A DNA stretch of 64,000 nucleotides, taken from assembly GCA_021904315.1 (NCBI GenBank), contig CM038923.1, forward strand, positions 4,340,001 to 4,404,000, written 5' to 3'. Made by a program: the position numbers and the translations under genes. Positions 58,650-64,000 of the stretch are shown here, one piece after another. The notes under the pieces were generated by a model, which saw nothing but the letters and a program-made list of their open reading frames with translations, did no database searches and had not been told where the DNA came from. Source of the DNA: Sphagnum magellanicum (lineage: Eukaryota > Streptophyta > Sphagnopsida > Sphagnales > Sphagnaceae). Each line of letters opens with the position of its first letter. Positions within the stretch are counted from its first letter, which is position 1.

Positions 58650-61600
58650 ATGGCACCAAGCTTTGATTTTATGGACTGGTGGAACAAGGAGCAGCACCAG
58701 GGAACTCCTGTGGTGGTGAAGATGGAAAATCCCAACTACTCTATGCTTGAGATTGAGAGCCCAAAGCCTGGTTTCGAGGGAGGTAAAGACAAGGGGAAAA
58801 ATGCCAAGCAGTTGACATGGGTGCTTCTGCTGAAAGCTCACAGAGCAGCTGGATGTGTTGCATGGGTGGCACAAGGGCTATGGACGGTTCTTGCAGCGAT
58901 CAAAAAACGTCTCATTCTTCGCCAAGGTCTGGCTGATCCTAATCCAGACAGGCCACGAAAGGGAAGGCTATTCAAGGCCATTATAGGATTTTTGGTGTTT
59001 GCAATATTCATGTTGTGTGTGGAGGTGGCAGCCCACATGATGGGGTGGCACTTTGCTGGTCCCCACTGGCCTCCAGCATTTGGTGTCACAAATTTGCCAC
59101 ATGCTATATATGTCGGCTGGATATATTTTCGAGCTCAGTACATTGCACCACCTCTTCAATTCCTTATCAATTTTTGTATCTACCTCTTCCTCCTTCAGTC
59201 AGCAGATCGAATTATTCTTTGCCTTGGTTGTGTGTGGATCAAGTGGAAAAATATCAAGCCTATTCCTGTAAACCCTTCTCTTGAGTCAGATGATGTGGAG
59301 CAGCCTGATAAGGGCTACCCCATGGTTCTTGTTCAAATTCCAATGTGCAATGAGCGAGAGGTTTGTTTGATTCCCTGGCATTTTGTCCATTTGAAGAAGC
59401 ATCTTGCATTCTTGACAATTCTCTTTACAGATCTGGGGGGGCTTCCATGATATTAAGATTGAGGGTTAACACTGATGGTATGATTCCATGCAGGTATATG
59501 AGCAATCCATCTCAGCAGTCTGTCAGCTGGATTGGCCAAGGCATCGCATGTTAGTTCAAGTGCTGGATGACTCAGATGATGTTGAGACACAGTTCCTCAT
59601 TAAGGGGGAGGTGGCAAAATGGCATCAGAAGGGGATCAACATCATATATAGGCATCGGACAAACCGGACAGGATATAAGGCAGGCAACCTTAAATCTGCC
59701 ATGAACTGTGCTTATGTGAAGGACTATGAGTTTGTCACAATCTTTGATGCTGACTTCCAACCAAAGGCCGATTTCCTCAAACGCACTGTTCCCCACTTTA
59801 GGGTACTCTTCCACCATACCCATGGATCTATCTTTAATTTTTTGCTTCTCTTTTCTTTGCAGGATCTGTAGCATCATCTTCTTGAAAACAATAACCACAG
59901 GAGATAAGCTATGGATATGGTATAGCTACAGTTCCCCTTTGACCAGGAAGTGTTCCTTAAGAGTGCATGGGCCTCAAGTATCCAGTACTAGTGTGCAGGG
60001 ATTCCATTCTTCTTGCACAGGAGATATCTTTAGGATCAATATTAGTGCTAAATTTAGTGCATAAAGTCTTGCTTTATGATTTCTTATCTTGGTTCTGGCA
60101 TTGGGAGAGAATTAGTTTTCTTCTTGCTGACTGAAAACTGTGGGGATGTATGTGTGACAGGACAATCCTGAGCTGGGTTTAGTGCAGGCACGGTGGTCAT
60201 TTGTTAACAAGGATGAGAATTTGCTCACACGCCTTCAAAATATAAATCTGTCATTTCACTTTGAGGTAGAGCAGCAGGTGAACGGCGTGTTCATCAACTT
60301 CTTTGGCTTCAATGGCACTGCAGGCGTCTGGCGAATTAAAGCACTTGAAGAGTGTGGTGGGTGGTTGGAACGCACCACTGTAGAAGACATGGACGTGGCT
60401 GTCCGAGCCCATCTTTGTGGGTGGAAATTCATTTTCCTCAATGATGTTCGAGTAAGTGTTGTCCTTTTGATAGTTTGTTTGCTATTTGACTTAAGATATC
60501 CAGATTGTAGCATTCACATTATTACTTCCAGGTTTCTGCTATTTAGAGGTGTTACATTCAGTAGTTGATTCTTTACAATGCTTACCAACATTCTAGTCGA
60601 TACCATGGGCATCCTATTTGACTCCAGGACTAATAACAGTGAGTTGTGCTTGCAGGCTCTGTGTGAGTTGCCAGAGTCATATGAAACATACCGCAAACAA
60701 CAGCATCGCTGGCATTCTGGCCCAATGCAACTTTTCCGGTTGTGTCTTCCTGACATCATTGCATCTAAGGTGGGGTTTCAGTGTCCTTGTTGACCCATTG
60801 ACTGCACATTCAATCACATCCTTAATACTGCAAACTGGCAGTTTAGTGTGATCTTTAGTTTAGTGTGCCATTGAGAAGTTGGTGACAATACACCTGTGCT
60901 TTTAGAGTCTGCCTATCCTAGGATTTAGTCATAAGGCAATAATCTGGCCTTTCAATTTGTCTGTGTGGAGCACAATAAAACTATGGAGCTTGAAAACCTA
61001 GCATCAAAGAACCCTAACACCCTAGGCATCATCACTGAAATTCTATGGAGTTGAAGTCATGTCCTGCAATGCTGCCAAACCTGCCTACAAAATGAACATT
61101 TGCAAATATGTATTGTTGACCTTTGTGTGCACCTTGCAGGTATCAACGTGGAAGAAAGCAAACATGATATTCCTCTTCTTCCTTTTGAGGAAACTGATCC
61201 TCCCTTTCTATTCCTTCACACTCTTCTGCATAATCCTGCCAGTGACTATGTTTGTCCCAGAGGCACAGCTGCCAGTATGGGTTGTGTGCTACATCCCTGC
61301 ACTGATGTCCTTTCTGAACGTGTTACCGGCACCCCGCTCATTCCCATTCCTCATCCCCTACTTGCTCTTTGAGAACACCATGTCTGTCACAAAGTTCAAT
61401 GCCATGATATCGGGTCTGTTCCAGCTCAGCAGTGCACACGAATGGGTGGTCACAAAGAAAACTGGGCGATCATCCGAGTTAGATCTTCTTGCTTTGCAGG
61501 ACGTCAAGCCCAATGTGAAGCTCAGTCGTGGGACCTCTTTGTCAGGCTTAGATGCTTTGAAGCAAAGGCAGGAGCAGATGCAGCCACTGCCACCCCCATT

Positions 61601-61796
61601 ACTGCCAACAGCACCAATACCAAAGAAGAAGGCCAACCGCCTGTACAGGAAAGAGCTTTCTTTGGCATTTCTGCTGTTGACAGCAGCCGCACGAAGTTTA
61701 TTGTCAGCAAAGGGGGTGCATTTCTACTTCCTTCTCTTTCAAGGGATTTCATTTCTAGTTGTTGGACTTGATCTTATAGGGGAACAGGTCAGCTGA
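58650..61796 (+). CDS. CSLC: Cellulose-synthase-like C, xyloglucan glucan synthase (5 exons)
   Basis: Exons 58650-59360, 59494-59802, 60161-60451, 60656-60769 and 61140-61796 join in phase to 693 codons; every intron (133, 358, 204, 370 bp) is GT-AG and starts on a codon boundary. It is a Golgi GT2 glycosyltransferase that makes the beta-1,4-glucan backbone of xyloglucan from UDP-glucose. The start M-A-P-S-F-D-F and K-M-E-N-P-N-Y are CSLC hallmarks. Catalytic motifs are D-D-S-D-D (262-266), D-A-D (322-324), T-V-E-D (413-416) and Q-Q-H-R-W (452-456). Membrane segments lie near 108-130 and 168-197; at least four more follow residue 484. It ends G-E-Q-V-S. Length and motifs are normal, there is no internal stop, and the start codon has a good context (AAGATGG). 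CSLA mannan synthases are the nearest alternative but lack this N-terminus. Which CSLC paralogue it is cannot be said. Confidence 0.95.
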
Positions 61797-62161
61797 GATG
61801 TATATCAGTAAGGACTATAAACCATTACGAGGCACAGATCAGAGGAGCTCTGCCCCATATTCTTATGTGCCAATTTGAAATGGCACAGCTGACCTAATAT
61901 CTGCAAAAGGATGTCAAAATTGCATGCAACCACAAAGGGTATACAGCACTGGACATCACCGGATGGCCTGAATTGCAGATACAGGTCAGTGGTTCAGAGG
62001 CATAATATTCAATAGAATGGTGCTCCAGATTCCAGGTCTCAGTGTACACTGGCAGTCTGGACTACCACGAAAGAAATAGGGAGCCAGAAATAATGGTATG
62101 TTTTACAACATCATGGATTCTCTTCAGCATACTCTATTCTCATATTTGATGTCAACAACTC

Positions 62162-62167
62162 AATAAA
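62162..62167 (+). terminator. Candidate polyadenylation signal of CSLC
   Basis: AATAAA lies 366 bp after the stop codon, in a T-rich setting, and is the first canonical signal downstream of the gene. Plant poly(A) signals are loose, so this is only a candidate. Confidence 0.45.
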
Positions 62168-64000
62168 AGTTGGCTTTCATGTCTTTCTCTTTCTAGTAGA
62201 AGCCATGATTGGCAATTCGAACTAGTAGAATGTCATTGCTACATTGCAATGCATGGAGCAATCCATATCACAGAATGAATGATTTCAGAGTGAGCATCCA
62301 TGCATCTCTTCAACGACTGCATGCTGTTCCAGGAATACTTACATACAGTAGGAGTTCGAATGTGAGTGGAGACAGTGGATCTAGCTTGAGTCTCCAATCC
62401 TGTAGTTTAGTGTTGGTTGAAAGGCACAGAAATGGCAGTATGTCTACATCTTAAAGACTGCTGACATAATTACTCTTTTTGGCCTTTGAAATCACAGTGA
62501 TGTGCTTGATCTTGAGACTGATATAATCACTCTTTTTTTGCCTGTCAATTTGTGTGCTCGATCTTGTGCTTGAGATAATATTCTTGCTTTGCCTCTCAAA
62601 TCATATCTGTGTGCTCATCTTGAGTTCTTTATGAGTGTTATGGACAAACACTCTTGCCATGATGTTTTAACTGGAAACAATATTTTTCTTTGCAAGTGCT
62701 AGGTCTAGATGAACTCAGTACTTCTATGTCCATAGCATCAGAACATGTTGATATTGGAAACTTTGCATTGAGGAGGAAAAAGTAAATTTGAAATCATGGA
62801 AGGATTGCAAAATAGTAACCAAGTGGTATGTTGCCCATCATCACTAGGAATAATTACCAAACGGCCTACAGCCAAATCCCCACCATGAAAATTAGATTAT
62901 GCCTTAAGAATAAATTATTGAATGCGGTTTTGAAAACCAAGGAGCGCAAATGCATGCATCTATTGGAATTTACTATGAATGCTAATTGTGTTTAGGAGTT
63001 AAACCTGTTTGGATGAAGGGAATTAAGGAACTCAAACTTTGTCATATGCACAATTACATTTCTAACCATTTGTCGGCAATGGTCGACAACATAGGTTCAT
63101 CCTTATGTGTAATGGAGGCATAAAGAAAACATGAGTTGTGAACCTTTGATTTTAGGACGACAAGCATTGCAGTTGAACATCATTGGTTTGAGAGATGATT
63201 ATATTTGTTACAAAACAATTTTCATATACTTTCTAAAATGGAGGCAATAGGGCTGATTATGGATAACACTCCAGTTACTTGAAGAAATTGAAATTTATTT
63301 TATAGAATAAACAAAACAGGAAATGAAATTGAGAACAATAAAACCTCTGATACATACAATGTCTGACCTTTCTTAGTGCAAGCTGAGTAATTGTGTTATG
63401 TAACGTGTCATGCAACTAAAGGTAAGTTTGAACACATCCATCAACTACTTTGCTGAAATTGTGTATTGTAATGCTCTCAAATGTTAATTTTCTTCAGATG
63501 CTATTGTCACATTCTTATTAAGATCAGAGTACATTGATCTCCATTGTATGAGTCCTTAAGTAGATCATTTTTTTTTTTTCTAAAAATGCTCCTCCTAGCA
63601 AAAACATCTATTCAAGTTCTCCCCCCTTCCCCCTTACTCCCCCCCCAAAAGTTGTAAACAAAGTTTCTTTTCACACTTGTTATCTTCTCCTCCACTTCCT
63701 CTAGTAACAATGAGAGAAATGGTGGCAAAGGTCCAACTTTGGAGTGTGGTTTTGAATTCACTAATGGAATCCATGTGAAAAAACATAGAAACCAATTATG
63801 GTTGGAAACCAAAAATGAACATGGTCATCATTGACTCAACTATGATGACAACATGCATGTCAATTTTTTCGAACTTTTTTTAGATTTTTATTCTATCCCA
63901 AAAAAATTCATCTTGACATAAATTCCATTTTGTAAAAACAGTTCATGCAGTTCTATAAAGAGCAATTTCACTCCCAAAGTGAGCATGGTCAAAGTTATTC
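62168..64000. other. 3' flank of CSLC without another gene
   Basis: An 81-codon frame at 62209-62454 has no recognised domain. At about 62471-62640 a ~57-bp unit with ACTCTTTTTGCC and TGTGCTTGATCTTGAG recurs three times with drift. The rest is AT-rich. No transposon ends or RNA genes are seen. Confidence 0.55.

Noticed and set aside
62209-62454. 81-codon frame after CSLC
   Set aside because: It lies in the likely 3' untranslated or flanking region and has no recognisable domain.

Overview
The window is nuclear DNA from a land plant. The one intact gene is a cellulose-synthase-like C (CSLC) xyloglucan backbone synthase with four short GT-AG introns. Around it lies AT-rich, gene-poor DNA full of decayed retrotransposons, MITEs, minisatellites and long G/C homopolymers. 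The old, rotted LTR elements would suit a non-angiosperm land plant (gymnosperm, fern or lycophyte), but the sequence does not settle the lineage.

Layout: 1-3226 is AT-rich spacer and simple repeats. 3227-26823 is a tail-to-tail inverted pair of two defective copies of one unusual Ty3/Gypsy element, copy A (+, 3227-15125) and copy B (-, 15445-26823), with a 319-bp leader fragment between them. Both copies show the same order: LTR, long repetitive leader, gag (two zinc knuckles in B), aspartic protease, a C5-cytosine DNA methyltransferase domain, reverse transcriptase, RNase H, integrase, and a C-terminal PHD finger just before the polypurine tract. Both are pseudogenes with many stops. Six solo LTRs (about 0.8-1.0 kb) of a second, unrelated LTR family are nested in the pair. 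Five have perfect 5-bp target duplications, and for at least three of them the other copy keeps the empty site. A 195-bp hAT-type MITE with perfect 18-bp ends and an 8-bp duplication sits in copy B.

26824-56950 holds no gene I can support. It contains MITE-like elements (29822-30029, and a Tourist-like 733-bp element at 51921-52653), several tandem repeats (37360-37990, 40521-40880, 49090-49500), hairpins and microsatellites. 56950-58649 is the CpG- and GA-rich promoter and 5' leader of the CSLC gene, with a probable leader intron and a 17-codon upstream ORF. 58650-61796 is CSLC (693 aa), and 61797-64000 is its 3' flank.

The main discovery candidate is the Gypsy lineage carrying both a DNA methyltransferase (a writer of methylation) inside pol and a PHD finger (a chromatin reader) at the pol C-terminus. 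The two domains could let the element modify and read host chromatin. Most of copy A's in-frame stops lie where copy B has CAA, CAG or TGG, the pattern expected from deamination of methylated cytosine.
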